Assembly (NCBI GenBank): GCA_012934845.2
Contig: WNNJ02000497.1
Span: 124,001-188,000 of the forward strand
Reading direction: 5' to 3'
From: Pomphorhynchus laevis
Taxonomy: Eukaryota; Acanthocephala; Palaeacanthocephala; Echinorhynchida; Pomphorhynchidae
DNA: 64,000 nucleotides
Shown here: one piece after another, positions 46,370 through 58,439 of the stretch
Numbering within the stretch: position 1 is the stretch's first letter
Layout: every line of letters starts with the position of its first letter
Notes under the pieces: model-generated
Databases searched by the model: none
Told to the model about the DNA's origin: nothing
The model's input: only the letters and a program-made list of their open reading frames with translations
Program-made: the position numbers and the translations under genes

Positions 46370-47945
46370 ATTCAACATTCTGATGCAGGATGGAACAAAG
46401 TTCTTGTAATAAATTTCGGTGCGAATATGTGGCCTACTATACAACTTTAAATGCCTTGTATTATGGTAATACTGATTTGCTGGAGACGTTATTTATTGAA
46501 GATTTCCAGGACATCTAGAGAGCTTTCGACATTTAGTGTAAAAAATCTTTCAAACACATCTTCTAATGCAAGAAAATTTACGCCGCATATTCTGTTAGCT
46601 TTGCGATGTATTCGATTCATCATTTCTACTTCTACTTTTGACATATTGCGAAATAAATAATATTGCATCCTTGAATACGGTTTATCTGTAACTTATCCAC
46701 AGACTTTATGGGAATCCCGTGACATTGAGAACTTGTTACATAAAGGTCACGAATGATTGCGAATTTATCCAATTTGAGATATGCTGAACGTTTCACATCT
46801 TTACGTGTCGGCACATTAAAATATCGCAGATCGGCCATTGATTTATCAACTGCAGTCAAAATTGTTTTCGATGGCTTTGGTAGTCTCTCTAGCTTATTAT
46901 CCGCGAATGATAGACGAGAAACTTGTGGGCATGTGTGGAAGTTAATAAAGCCAACTACAAGAATTCCTGCTCACCATCGATTTTCAACTAGGGTAATTAA
47001 CGGGTGAAATGCACTAAAGTGCCTTGATATCTCTAGTAGTATATCTATTGATGTAATCAATAAAGCCATCGAAGCCGAGAGAAGGAATTTGCGACTATTA
47101 TTTGATTAATTTTTTTGTTGGTTTTTTATCATGTTTTGTAAGCGACACGAGCTTGTTGCTCATTTGCTTCTGTTTGTTATAATAAATAGTGGATATCCAT
47201 AAGTTAATATGCTTTCTATGGTTGCTCGGTAAAAATAACGCAAATCATTGCTAGGCATACCTAACGATCTCAGCCTGTGGAGCAGATAAATACTTTGAAA
47301 CATGAAGTTGCAACCTGTTCTACGTTAAGACTCCAAGTCAGTATTCTATTAAAGGTAATACCTAAAATTTTTAGCGCCTTACATCGCTCAATAGGTTCAC
47401 CATTATAAGTTGCCTGTGTTATACTAGATAATCGACTCCCGTGTGATAGATGGAATTAATTCTCTTTTTGTGTATTCAGTATCAGTCGATTTGTATCCAG
47501 CCACTCCGTAACATGTTTAAATTCATCGTTAACCACATATGCATCATTTGATTGACTAGCATATATCAAAACAATTAACGTTATATCATCCGCGTACTTC
47601 ACGTAGATGTTCCAACAGTGTTTTGGCTTCAAGTGATTCAGAAATACGTTGATTAAAATAAGCAATAATCCTCCTCCCTGCGGAATTTCAAACTTTACCT
47701 TGAGAATACTCATCATGATCCCCTCGCATATAATCCTTTGTGTCCTGTCTGTGAGATAATCCTGTATCCACTTAACCATCCAAAGCGGCAATGTGGCACT
47801 TAACTTGTGAATCAAAATATTGTGATTAATTCTATCAAATGTGTTGGTGAGATCAAGTTGAATCATTCTCACAACCAATTTTCTGTCTACTACGCTTAGA
47901 ACACTACCATATTTTTTGATCAAAGCATTGGTAGTGGGCTCGGCT
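46370..47945 (-). mobile_element. CR1/Jockey-like LINE RT relic
   Basis: Minus strand: QLDLTNTFDRINHNILIHKL (motif A), IPQGGGLLLILINVFLNHLK (motif B, SxLGPL degraded to GGLLLI), YVKYADDITLIV (motif C), EWLDTNRLILNTQK (47,456-47,923), then in other frames a KALKILGITF-like region (about 47,360) and a C-terminal RPHIRTEIYY...FVPSCIRMLNARK (about 46,400). Long but full of stops. Confidence 0.75.
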
Positions 47946-48480
47946 GGTCTATATATAAAACATAAATTGTAACGAATTAAACGAATTATAACGGATTAAT
48001 TATAAAACAAATTAATTTATCAATTTTAGTAGAAACAATCAATTGAAATGAGATCTGGTAGTTTTTTATTTTATTGAATTAAAAAGTCATATTCAGGAAA
48101 TGAAAATCGAATTTATTTTTAATATTTTGACAAAACAAGTCTTTTATCAGAAAATTTTAACTAAATATTGAATATAAATACAATTTTCATTTTGGAAAAT
48201 TGTGTGTTTAACGTTGGTTACTAGAAACCAACGTTAGTTAAAAGACTAACTCTTTGCGGAAATCTTGACAAAATATTTTCCTGTATATACTTGTATATAG
48301 TGGACTATATAGTGGACTTGTATATAGTAGACTATATACAAGTTCACTAAAACTGATTTAAACATTCTTGACTATAACTACTTACAATCAACGAACTTCA
48401 GAGATCTGTCGCAACAAGTTTTAATGACAACGAAAACTAAACAAAGTTTTAGAGATAAATAACTTACAATCAATTCAATC
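47946..48480. other. AT-rich spacer with short palindromes
   Basis: TATATAGTGGACTATATAGTGGACTTG and related reiterations at 48,285-48,355; no gene. Confidence 0.5.
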
Positions 48481-48699
48481 AGTTGCAGCTTAACAACTTA
48501 AGCACACAGGGACGTAAATGGGGGGATGTAAGAACACAGTCACGACCGACACTAACTATGCTCAACTGCAAGTACAGTGCTCGACACACGACTGCAGCGT
48601 CTGGACAACAATCCTGCGACAACAGTAAGTCTAAAGAAAACTTCCTATATAGATTTTGTGCAAACAAAATAATCTGCAACCTCTAACAGAAGCACATAT

Positions 48700-51600
48700 C
48701 AACATCCGACACGTCCACTCAAACTACCCTCTTCGTTTCCGATGTCGTTTCTCCACCCACTGATCCTGTCACCGTATACACTTCCCATCCCATGTCATCT
48801 TCACTCCCTACACTTCCAGTCCCGTCCCTCCTGTCTCGTTTCTCAATAAACTACATCCACCAATCAAAATCACCTCCACCAGCCTCAGCGATCCTTCAAC
48901 TCATAACCTTTCCTCACATCGCTTGTCACCCTATATATTATCCATATCGTTTTTGTCTTTTGATGTTAAACCTACTCCCTTGATATCCTCAACTGCCAGC
49001 TCTCCTATCGTGATCTCACCAACTCATCTCACTCTTCCTCCTTTATGGAAACGCTTTCCTTCTCGCGATCGTTGTGTCATCGTCACTAATATCACTCCTT
49101 CCACCTCTTAATCTCCACAAGTACGTCTCGACCACGATGTTTCCGCCTTCAGATCCATCATCTCGTATCTTGTTTCTGCAGATAAACCGTTTTTTTTCAA
49201 CGACATCTCTCCTGTCGCATTCATCTGTCAAAACAAATCTTCTCAATCTAATCCTTCCCAGCCCCCTCTCCTAAAAATTGTTTTCAAGCATTGCTCTCAC
49301 ACGTCTTCTGTCCTCTCTCAACGATTCAAACTCATGTCCTCTTCAAACACTCTAATTTCCCCGATCTCACCACTTCCAAAATCGCACAACTCTCTTTTGC
49401 CAGCGTCGAAGAACGCCGTCGCGAGGAAAACCGCGAAACATCAATCTCCATCCGAAACATCGACGGAAATTTTCAAGTTGTCCACACATGCCCAAAATTC
49501 GATGGCGCTGCATTTCCCCAATGTCTCTTCTCCACTAGAACCTTTCACCATCACACACGGTTTCCGCCTCGGCCTCTTCAACAATCGATCTAATCTTCAT
49601 AAATCCGATATTATCCTCATCCTATTATCTAAGCAATCTATCGATATCTTCTGCCTCACCGAATCATGGTACTCTGATTCCGACGACATCTAAATTCGCC
49701 GTTTGCTTTCTGCCGGTTGCTCACTAGTCGAATCCGACCGCCCCCTCAGCTCATTCAATTCTAAATTCTCTAATCATGGTGGCATTGTCGCATTCGCTCG
49801 TCACCCCGCGTCTCTTCGCAAAATCATTCCCCCTTTTAGTCTTTGATATTTTCAATTGCTCACTTGTCGTTGTTCTAGCCCGATCACTCTGGATCTCGCC
49901 ATTGTATACCGTCCTGGTTCATCAGCTTCTAACTCCTTATTTTTTACCACACGCGCTGACCTCCTTTCACACTGTTCTTTGTCCGCCATCTCTTTACTCA
50001 TTATTATCGACTTCAACATCCGCCTTGACCGCCCCTCTTCCACCGAGTCCATCCAGTTCATCAACATTCTATCCAACTATAACTACAAACTCATCTCCAC
50101 TGCCCCCAAACATATCCTTGGCGGGAACACTCGACATCATAGCTGTCCCCGATCGTTTTGCTGCCTACACCTCACTGCACATATCCGATCCTGGTCTATA
50201 CGTTCACTTTCTCGTCACCCTTGATCTCACTTCCAACCACTACCCGCCTCAAACACCTACCATCCTACGTCGCTCTTGGGAAAATTTTTTCATCACCCTT
50301 CTCCTCTCTGCCTTACTCAAATCGTCTATATCTTCTCCCACAATAACGTCTTCCTCTCCACACGATCTTGCATTTCCTTTCGACTCTACATCCACTATCG
50401 ATATTCTATTGCCCTTCATGTCGCACCCTCACCGTAGCTTGCACCATGCCCCATGGTTTGACATCCAATGCCTACTCTCAAAGCGTCGACTCCGTCATGC
50501 TTTTCGAATCTATCACCGCTCTCTCAAACGTGATATTCGCTCGCTAACTCCGTCTCTCCGTGATTCCTATCTTGCTCTTCGCCGGTCTCATCTCCATCTA
50601 CTACATACCAAAAGCAATTCCTTCTGGCAGCATAAAATCAACAATTCATTAAACTCTAAGTCTCTATGGCATACTTTACTCAATCCTTTCTCGATCATCT
50701 TCGTCTTATAACATTAATCCCCACGATTATTCGTAATTTCTTCAGACCAAAGTATCAACGTTGCTCTCTTACAATCTCGTATCCATCTCACTGCTACTCG
50801 CCTCATCCTCCCGGAAATCTTTCACTTTATCCCTGTCTCACCTGCCGAAGTATCATCTGTCTTCATGTCCTTGCCCAAAAAAACCTCACATGCCGATCCC
50901 CTACCTACCCCCATACTTGATCAAAAAGCTCATCGATATCCCCTTTCCTCACCACCTTGTTTAACTCGTCCATCCGCAGTTGTATCTTTCCATCACACTA
51001 GAAAATCCGCCATCGTTCGTCTCCTCCTTAAGAAACAATCGCTCGACCCCTAGCTTACTTCTAGCTATTGCCCGATTTAACTCCTCCCTACTCTTTCCAA
51101 GCTCTTAGAGCGCCTTATCTTAATACATATCAACATTTACCTATCTTCATCCAATATGTACCCTCCTTTCCAATGCGCTTTCCGCTCTAATCACTCCACA
51201 AAAATCGCATGCATGAAAGTTTACAACGACCTACTCATTTCTCGTGACAAGGCTCTATATAGTGTTCTCATCTCCCTCGACCTCTCTTCCGCTTTAGACA
51301 TCGTCGATCACTCCAACCTCCTTTCTCGCCTTCGCTGTGATTACGACTTTTTCCCTTCTCCATAGCATATCTTACCTCATATCTATCCGACCGTTCTTTT
51401 CGCGTCTGTTCAAATTCATCACCCTCTCATCCCTATTTTATGCGGGGGCCACCAGATTCAGTCCTAGGACCCTTTCTTTTCTCTCTTCTACTTGGCGATC
51501 TCTCTTCGTTTATCAAACCTTACTCTTTTAACGTAATGCAATACGCCGATGACATCATCATATATGCTCATGCACCCGCACATCGCATACACGATATCGG

Positions 51601-52215
51601 CATTTCTGCCTCCAACTGCCTTTCTTCTGTCTACGAACGTCTCTCCAATCTCCATCTCGTTCTAAACCCCGACAAGTCTAAAATAATGTGGATCCTTCCC
51701 CGTAAACCAAACATATCTCCTCCCACTGTATCTTTTGCCTCATCGATCATCCCCATAGTCCACAATCTCACTTTCTTAGGCTTCCATTTCGATGATCACC
51801 TTTCCCTTAAAACCTTTGTCCGCGACAAGGTCTGCGCGTCTAACTTAATTCTCCGTGACATCCGCCGTATCTGCCCCCTTATCGGCTTCCGTTCATGTAT
51901 GTCTCTTCTTTCAGCGCTTCTTTTCCCTAAACTCGATTACTGCCTCAGCCTTTTCGCCAATTCTCCCAAATCCATCAGCCTACCCTTACAACGCATAATC
52001 AAATCTGCCGTTCGAGTGCTCTTTCGTCTCTGTCGCTTTGACCACATATCCACATATCTTGCCCAACTCTCCTGGCCAACCATCCACATCAGCATACAAC
52101 TCCGCCTTCTCGTAACTTTTCGTCTCATCTTTGTCGGCTCCCAATCGTTCATCAACCTTCTTTTCTTAAACGACACTCGCCCCACCTCGCTATCGCTGCG
52201 TTCCCGTCATACCCT
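48700..52215 (+). mobile_element. L2-like LINE subfamily A, longest copy
   Basis: The most complete plus-strand copy of subfamily A. It has a Ser/Pro-rich N-terminal region (48,700-49,270), the segment LSQRFKLMSSSNT and endonuclease start RSNLHKSDIILILLSKQSID...CLTESW (49,334-49,693), GGIVAFARHPASLRKI and LDLAIVYRPGSSASN (49,770-50,000), the DFNIRLDR block (about 50,010), DPGLYVHFLVTLDL (in place of SDHF), linker (50,300-50,700), and RT with LDLSSALDIVDHS, SVLGPFLFSLL and YADDIIIYAHA. Frames change about every few hundred bases. It stops in LRSRHTLL near 52,208, cut before the usual C-terminus and hairpin. Confidence 0.85.
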
Positions 52216-52294
52216 ATTACGAAACGGGTTTAACCCCGACACATGTCACTTAGACCGGACAGTCAGTGGCGGTTTTTACTGTGAGTATACATAA
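51440..52294 (+). pseudogene. L2-like RT palm/thumb (subfamily A)
   Basis: 284-codon frame covering motif B remainder (DSVLGPFLFSLLLGDL), motif C (MQYADDIIIYAHAPAHRIHD), FLGFHFDDHLSLKTFV, PLQRIIKSAVRVLFRLCRF and YLAQLSWPTIHI. After residue about 255 it runs into unrelated DNA (RNGFNPDTCHLDRTVSGG), showing the break point. Confidence 0.8.
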
Positions 52295-52621
52295 CAGCTG
52301 CATGGTTATAGTCTTGCATGTTTAATAATAATTGAGCAATTTAGATATATCGTGCCATTCAGTTATAATTAATGAATTGTTATCGATATAAAACATCGAT
52401 GTTAAAATATAGCTCACCGATGTGATCTGTTAAAACAAAGTTAACCAATGTGATATATTTTTAAACGTAGTTCACCAATATGATCTATTTTATTTACCAA
52501 TCTATAATTATTATCGACAACAATGATGTACATTGTTGAAATTTATAAACTGTACTTTATTGCATCTGTGAGCATAACTTTTTCTTATTGTGGCACGATA
52601 TTAACCTCACAGGTTTGATCA

Positions 52622-52805
52622 TATCTTTGATACGGTAGGACGCTACTAATCAGTCTTTGTGGGTCTCATCAGATGCTGACCCAAACCTACATTTAACTTT
52701 TCGACCCTTTCGAAACGTACAATGTAGGTATGGTTCAGCAGCTGATAAGACCCTCCCCGACTGATTAGTAGCGTCCTGCTGTATCAAAGATAAGATCAAA
52801 CCGGT
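52622..52805. repeat. inverted-repeat element (CAGTACGC/GTAGCGTCC family)
   Basis: Arms GATACGGTAGGACGCTACTA at 52,629 and TAGTAGCGTCCTGCTGTATC at 52,768 are inverted copies, continuing through GACTGATTAG and GGGTC(T)CATCAG-type sequence. On the minus strand of the left arm GGGTC-GAAA at 52,699-52,707 and CTGATGA-GACCC at 52,661-52,672 can pair. Related units are at 23.7-24.2 and 40.7 kb. Confidence 0.6.
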
Positions 52806-52809
52806 GAGG

Positions 52810-54150
52810 ATAATATCGTGCCACAATAAGTGAAATTTACTAATCAATTTTCTCAAAAAAGGATATAAATTGGTGAAATATTCTTCCTGATATAAACATC
52901 ACATAATCCTATGCTTGCTTATAAATGAAAATCTCACAAAGGATTTTCACTTCCTGATTGTTAATTGCGATCTGTAATTAGTAAAATGCTAGTAACTTAA
53001 AATTCAAAAATTCAACAGAATACAATGAACTTATGATATTATTAACTATGCAAGAAATAAAATGAACGGCGAAAAATATACTTTATGAACAAGATATTGC
53101 CCGGACTGACGGAGAGCAAACAATTTATAGTGAAGTCGTCAAGAGCTCGGATTAGCAAACTAAAAATAAGTTAAATTCTCACCAACAGTCCAAATTAAAA
53201 AAAATCTTCGTTTTATCACCCTTACTAGGTGACGTGGTTCCTACGAATCCCCAAAATGGTGAAACAGGCGTTGGGACAAGCTTGCATTATACATTTTAAC
53301 AATTCTATACGGAAACGGCGAAGTCCAGCATACCTCATAGATTTTATAGTTTGGGCGAATATTTTTTAATCAGAATTCACATTTTATATATTTGTCAAAT
53401 TCGTAATATCTGCCATTTGTTTCTTCCTGGCATATAAATTATGTTAATTTTTTGGATCAATTTTATCATTAAAGGAGTTTACATACTCTTATAGCAAATC
53501 TTGCATTTAAAACAATTCAACGAGCCATTATCTTATTGGATAATTGTGAATTTAATGCTTAACCTTAAGAAAGTTTGGTGATTTACATAAACAAGGAGGG
53601 TAATTCCTGATAAATCTTACATGTTAGCAGACCTAAGATTACTTATTAGAAAACTCTAACAGTGATGTATATCAACAATTAAATGACTTAATTTTTAAAA
53701 ACTTTGGTAATTTTTGTATATTCTAAATTTAGTTAAGAAACTCAAAGCATCAAGTTAAAAGGTCAATTTACTTTAAAACTTTTCATCTTCATATTAAAAT
53801 TTTACTTTTTAATTTTACTTATTAAATGTTACTTAATTTACATCAATAAATTTTACTTTCTAATTTGCATATTAAAATGTAAAGGTACAAATCAACAAAA
53901 ATATAATTGAATTGCCGACATACTCGGAATATAGAAATTTAGAAAATGAATTCACTGAACATATTTACAAGTCAACTTAGTCGTAACCGTTTGTAATTTC
54001 GATTGCTCCAATTTATATATTGGCTGAAATCTGATATTTTGCAAATTTAATCGCAACCAAAGTAACACCTGGATAATATAATTCGGAGGTTTTATTTTGA
54101 GAATTTGATTTATAGTCATAGGTGAAGACAGCTGTTAAGTGTAAAAAGTC
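52810..54150. other. AT-rich intergenic, no gene seen
   Basis: No open frame of interest and no strong repeat. Confidence 0.5.
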
Positions 54151-54153
54151 TTT

Positions 54154-54442
54154 ACTCCCGTCTTTAGTCAAGTGGAGACGGCTATCTTTACAACTTCTTA
54201 TACAAAAAAATATAAATGAAAATATGATATATTGCAATATGATCTAATTGAATTAAGAACTCCCGTCTTCAGTCAAGTGGAGACGGCTATCTTTACAACT
54301 TATATATTGCAATATGATCTAATTGAATTAAGAACTCCCGTCTTCAGTCAAGTGGAAACGGTTATCTTTACAACTTCTTATACAAGAAAATATAAATGAA
54401 AATATGATATATTGCAATATCTTTATTACTAATTGAATTAAG
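54154..54442. repeat. three-unit tandem repeat
   Basis: Units of about 104, 75 and 104 bp, each opening ACTCCCGTCTTCAGTCAAGT then GGAGACGGCTATC. The middle unit lacks the CTTATACAAGAAAATATAAATG section. It ends exactly at the TIR element at 54,443. Confidence 0.85.
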
Positions 54443-54612
54443 AATTATTGGAGCTGGATCAAAGAAATGGAATTTTTATGTTAAATTTCGCTAAATTCTG
54501 TTAGCATCTTCATAAAATTACATTGTGATTGTAATTTTCTAAAGATGGTAACAGAGGTTAGCGAAATATTAATAAAAAATTTCCTCTTTTCTTTGATCCA
54601 GATCCAATAATT
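54443..54612. mobile_element. TIR foldback element, family 1 (copy b)
   Basis: Ends AATTATTGGAGCTGGATC and GATCCAGATCCAATAATT. It carries two facing hammerhead-like motifs: minus 54,488-54,517 (ATGAAGA, GCTAA...TTAGC, GAAA) and a weaker plus one ending GTTAGCGAAAT at about 54,572. Confidence 0.75.
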
Positions 54613-55074
54613 CTTTATCAAAAAATGGATTATCAACTATTTAAAATTAATTGAATTATTTGAGAAATCGCTGGTCAATCGGTTGAAAACGATTAAACAG
54701 CATCTGCATATGCAGTGAAGACCGTTGTGATTGCCTTTTCTCACTGAAAATTCACGATGAGACAAACTTTACGATAGAAGCTGCGAACACGTGAAACTAT
54801 TGAGATAAAATCTCCGATATACTTTGTGTGTTTCTCTGTAATTATATTGCTATATATAATTAGCTGACGAAATTCCCCACTTAAAACACAAAATGTTAAA
54901 TTCAATATTCCTATCGCGTTTCGTTTACTCATTTTGCGTTTATGTTTTCATTACGCGACAAAATTTTTAGATTTTTTTTTGTCAAAAAATACTTAAAAAT
55001 ACCCCGTAATATTTGTTTAAACACTAAAAAATAAGAGTAAAAAATAATGAAATATGTATGAGAACCTGATTATT
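54613..55074. other. spacer, no gene seen
   Basis: Contains one 63-codon minus ORF (54,741-54,932) that I do not recognise. Confidence 0.4.
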
Positions 55075-55180
55075 AGTGCTAGTGATAGAAGGAGAAAAGA
55101 CAGTGACGGGAGATGTGGTTGTATCGGAATTTGTCGAAGTAGTCGCAGGCGCGATAGAACAATCGATAGCTCAACAGAAG
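55075..55180 (+). CDS. candidate exon, unknown protein
   Basis: After ATTAG-type acceptors the frame reads LVIEGEKTVTGDVVVSEFVE, VVAGAIEQSIAQQK and meets AAG|GTAAGAG, a good donor. A 73-bp stretch of it (GGAGATGTGGTTG to CAGAA) has a diverged second copy around 56,427-56,447 plus 56,728-56,780, split by a foldback insertion. The protein is not recognised; it could be a duplicated host exon or repeat sequence. Confidence 0.3.
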
Positions 55181-56420
55181 GTAAGAGACAAAAAAAACTT
55201 TACTTTTTATTTTTACTTTCCCGGAAACCACGATTATTAAAAATTCTATTGCTTTAAACGTCAATGAACGAAGTGAGAAAAGCTTTAAACAACAACATAA
55301 CAACTATGAGGTCTCACTTTTGTAACTTACATTCTAGATATTTAAAAACAAAAGAGCTATTCTAAACGCGTTGTTGATAAAAACGTTTTTGGGAAACAGG
55401 AAAAGAAAACTTGCAAAGTAGTTTTAGCTTAAGAGAACCAGTATCCATTTATATTTTATTAATTGAAATGCCATCGATACGTTTGCTACTGTCAAATTAC
55501 CATCACAATCACAACTATCACCACCATGGTAATAGCCATCAAAACTTTAGTAAGCCTTGTTCGCAATTTATCGTAATTTTATTTTTAATTCTCCAGATAT
55601 AAATCAAATATGTGCCATATTTTACATATTCAGATTTTTGTCACAGTTAGCAAGAAGTATCTAATAAACTGCATATCTAAACTTTTTAAATGTTAAAGTA
55701 AAAAATATGACAATTTTTTATACCTAGTATACACTATGAATCCTTAAGATGGATGCGTACATTTGAGTTGCTAATCTCCATTCTTTAAAGTCACATACAT
55801 TTCCGGAAATAATACTAAAATCCGAAACTCAATTATTTCTTACTAGTCATCTAAGGCGTAATTTCAATTGTTCTATGATTTAATATATTTTGGGTTTTGA
55901 AACAGAATCAACAAAACAGAATACATTTATTTAAATCTGGTTAAATTGTATTTTTTCTTATTACTATGATTTTTTTACTATGTTTTGTGGACTTTTTTGT
56001 ATCAATCTTATTATTATGAAATTCTTCGCTCGTCGAATTTCGCAGTAGCTAATGAAATGTAAATATAAATTTATCATATTTTGCTTACCCTGCTCAAAAA
56101 TTATAAATTAAAAAATGAATCAAAATCATTAATTTTTAAAGTTTACATGTAATTGAAAATCATTGTATGATATTTTTAGATTCTATTCGATATTATTTTC
56201 CAAAATTTGACAATTACAAAACAGATTTTTTGAAATTTGCCAAATTGACACTGGAATGCTTTATTCAATGAAAATTGCTTTTAATACTTTTATTGCTGAT
56301 AATTGTTTACCCTGCAAAAATAATCGTGATTATAGCAATAATTACGTTTTTATAATTTTGTAATATTACAGAGCAATGTATTACATTGCATCACAATGTA
56401 TTACTATAAATTTTTATTGC
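55181..56420. other. AT-rich spacer
   Basis: Contains a His-rich 63-codon frame (55,411-55,602; NYHHNHNYHHHGNSH) that is probably chance. Nothing else is seen. Confidence 0.45.
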
Positions 56421-56446
56421 AATGATCGGAGATGTGGTTGCATCGG

Positions 56447-56727
56447 TAGGAAAATATTTAGTTAAATACCGTCTTTTTCCGGTTTTCATATTTTGCATAA
56501 CGGAGTGTATTAGTAAGATACGTACGTGCTTATTCGGCTTTTGACCGAAGATAATCATATTACAAGATATTTAATTTTTATTATTTGTAGAAAAATAAAA
56601 ATTAATTATCTCTTAATATGATTATCTTTGGTCAAAAGCCGAATAAGCATGTACGTATCTTACAAATATCTTCCGTTATGCAAAATATAAGGAACCGGAA
56701 AAGGCGGTATTTAACTAAACATTACCC
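56447..56727. mobile_element. 281-bp foldback element with 6-bp target duplication
   Basis: Two arms of about 125 bp (left from TAGGAAAATATTTAGTTAAA; right ending TTTAACTAAACATTACCC) share GCATAACGGA, AAGATACGTAC and CTTATTCGGCTTTTGACC. CATCGG flanks it on both sides (56,441-56,446 and 56,728-56,733). The related sequence at 55,104-55,180 has the joined site (GTATCGGAATTTG), representing an empty site. Confidence 0.8.
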
Positions 56728-56791
56728 CATCGGAATGTACCAATGTAATCGCATGCGCGATAGAAAAATCTATACCTCCGCAGAATTTTGA

Positions 56792-57350
56792 TGATGAGAA
56801 TTGGCAAGAGCAATATTCTCTATAAGTATAATATTGGTGGATCTGAGTTATGTAAGGTATTCAATCACAAAGATCTGGGAATCATCGTTGACAAAACTCT
56901 TAAGACGATTAAACATGGATAATGTTCATAGGAAGGCTATACGTGCCTTATGTTGCATTAAAAACACATGTTCCTTCATTTCAGCTCTTGTCTTCTTACT
57001 TGTGGCTCTTGTAAGACGGGATTTAAAATACTGCGTACAATCGAGTTTCCCGATTACTAGAAAGAAATAAATGACCTCGACGCAGTTATGCAACGTGGAT
57101 CTCGTATGTGCATTAATTTTTATCCATTTGGGCGATGATTCACAAAGTGATCGGATACCCTTCGAGATTTATGCATTCTACAGTGAGGCTTGCCTGGGCA
57201 CAGTTGGACTCTGTATAAACGTTCACATGGTCGGTTGGCTAGATCGTGAACGTTATCCAAAATTTTCATATTGCTGCTTTCTTAAACCTTTTACAGAGAA
57301 AATTGCGGCTTTCTTAAACTATAATATGTTCAAACGCAAAGTTCGTTATT
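56792..57350 (+). mobile_element. CR1/L2-like LINE RT C-terminal relic
   Basis: Plus strand: RIGKSNILYKYNIGGSEL, CKVFNHKDLGIIVDKTLKTI, HRKAIRALCCIKNTCSF, later PITRKKINDLDAVMQRGSRM and CINFYPFG in other frames. It parallels the 17.9-18.1 kb relic ([29 protein letters not shown]). Confidence 0.7.
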
Positions 57351-57551
57351 GAATATGGATCCCACCAACAAGAGCAACGATTGCGCTTATTGAGCGCAAT
57401 CGTTTCTTATTGAGCGCAATAAGAGCAACGATTGAGCTTATTGCAGTATTAATGGGGACGATCAACGTTAGTTTTTCTCACTTTCCGCTGATATGTCTAA
57501 AAAGCCCTAAGGCTAAGATATGCAGTGGATAATAATGTTAAAAACAATAAA

Positions 57552-57709
57552 ACTTGTAATTTGTAGAAATATTGTTACTGCAGGTCATGGTAACCTGTAA
57601 TAATCGTGGCTATTGTATATCAAAAAACGTGGATATTATATCGTTAATTTCAAATAGAAAATACTTCGATTTATTGAGCGACAATTTAAAATAAATACAG
57701 AATTGTGAA
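57552..57709. repeat. about 157-bp direct repeat, left copy
   Basis: ACTTGTAATTTGTAGAAATA, TTGTTACTGCAGGTCATGG to GACAATTTAAAATAAATACA. The right copy is at 58,274-58,430, about 90% alike by eye. The two flank the Penelope-like fragment and may represent its pseudo-LTRs. Confidence 0.8.
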
Positions 57710-57779
57710 TATTTGTTTCCAATTAAAATCATTGTTAGAAGGCGAAGAAACATTGTGATTTATTTGGTTATAATCCAAT

Positions 57780-58290
57780 ATCTCGACGGCGCTCTGGCAC
57801 GTCATCTTCATGGTCTGAAATATACAAGTAAAATTGACAGTTCGAGCACGATAATATATTACAAGAAATTAGAGGAGAAAAAATAAAAATAAAAAACATT
57901 AAACCCATTTAAATTAATCACTTTACTCTATATTTTAACCATCGTCGATCTACGAAATTGTTAACAGCATCAAGTTCCTAGCAGCAATATTTAATGGAAG
58001 TTTTAAAGTGACATCCACTTTGTTATTTGTAATGATGTGGTCTTTAAAATTCTCAATGTACATAGCTTCTATTATCTTCCGTTTGGTAGCGTTACTTCCC
58101 TTTATCAGTGGTACAATTAGACCCATCGCCATTATATGGTTTTTAGCACCTACGTGTTGCGAGATAGCACAATTATTTGTACGTTGATCGTGTAATGCTT
58201 TCCTCATTACGTTAGAGTGCTCTTTAGCGCGTATAGCTAATGGTCTTCCAGTTTGACTAATATAGACCGTTTTACTTGTATTTTGTAGGA
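57780..58290 (-). mobile_element. Penelope-like element fragment (GIY-YIG endonuclease)
   Basis: Minus strand reads FLQNTSKTVYISQTGRPLAI, RAKEHSNVMRKALHDQRTNN, AISQHVGAKNHIM and KRKIIEAMYIENFKDHI, then a stop at 57,950. VYISQTGR with a downstream Arg-x-KEH, AIxxH and an EAxYI Glu is the GIY-YIG nuclease of Penelope-like elements (here YIS for YIG). Further downstream SDHEDDVPERRRDIGL (about 57,785-57,830), after a TTTCAG, resembles the C-terminal end. The RT is missing. Confidence 0.75.
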
Positions 58291-58430
58291 ATACTGTTAC
58301 TGCAGGTCATGGTAACATGTAATAATCGTGGATATTGTATTTCAATAATCGTGGTTATTATATCGTTAATTTCAGATAGAAAATGCTTAGATTTATTGAG
58401 CGACAATTTAAAATAAATACGGAATTATAA
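58274..58430. repeat. about 157-bp direct repeat, right copy
   Basis: Partner of 57,552-57,709; its left edge runs into the coding sequence of the GIY-YIG fragment. Confidence 0.8.
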
Positions 58431-58439
58431 CTGATGTGG

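Noticed and set aside
55411-55602. His-rich ORF
   Set aside because: Short, no clear phase-compatible exon partner; CAN-type triplet runs readily give His by chance.
57950-58207. GIY-YIG frame as a host SLX1-type nuclease
   Set aside because: Spacing and the KEH/AIxxH/EAxYI pattern fit Penelope-like endonucleases, and it is truncated between repeats.
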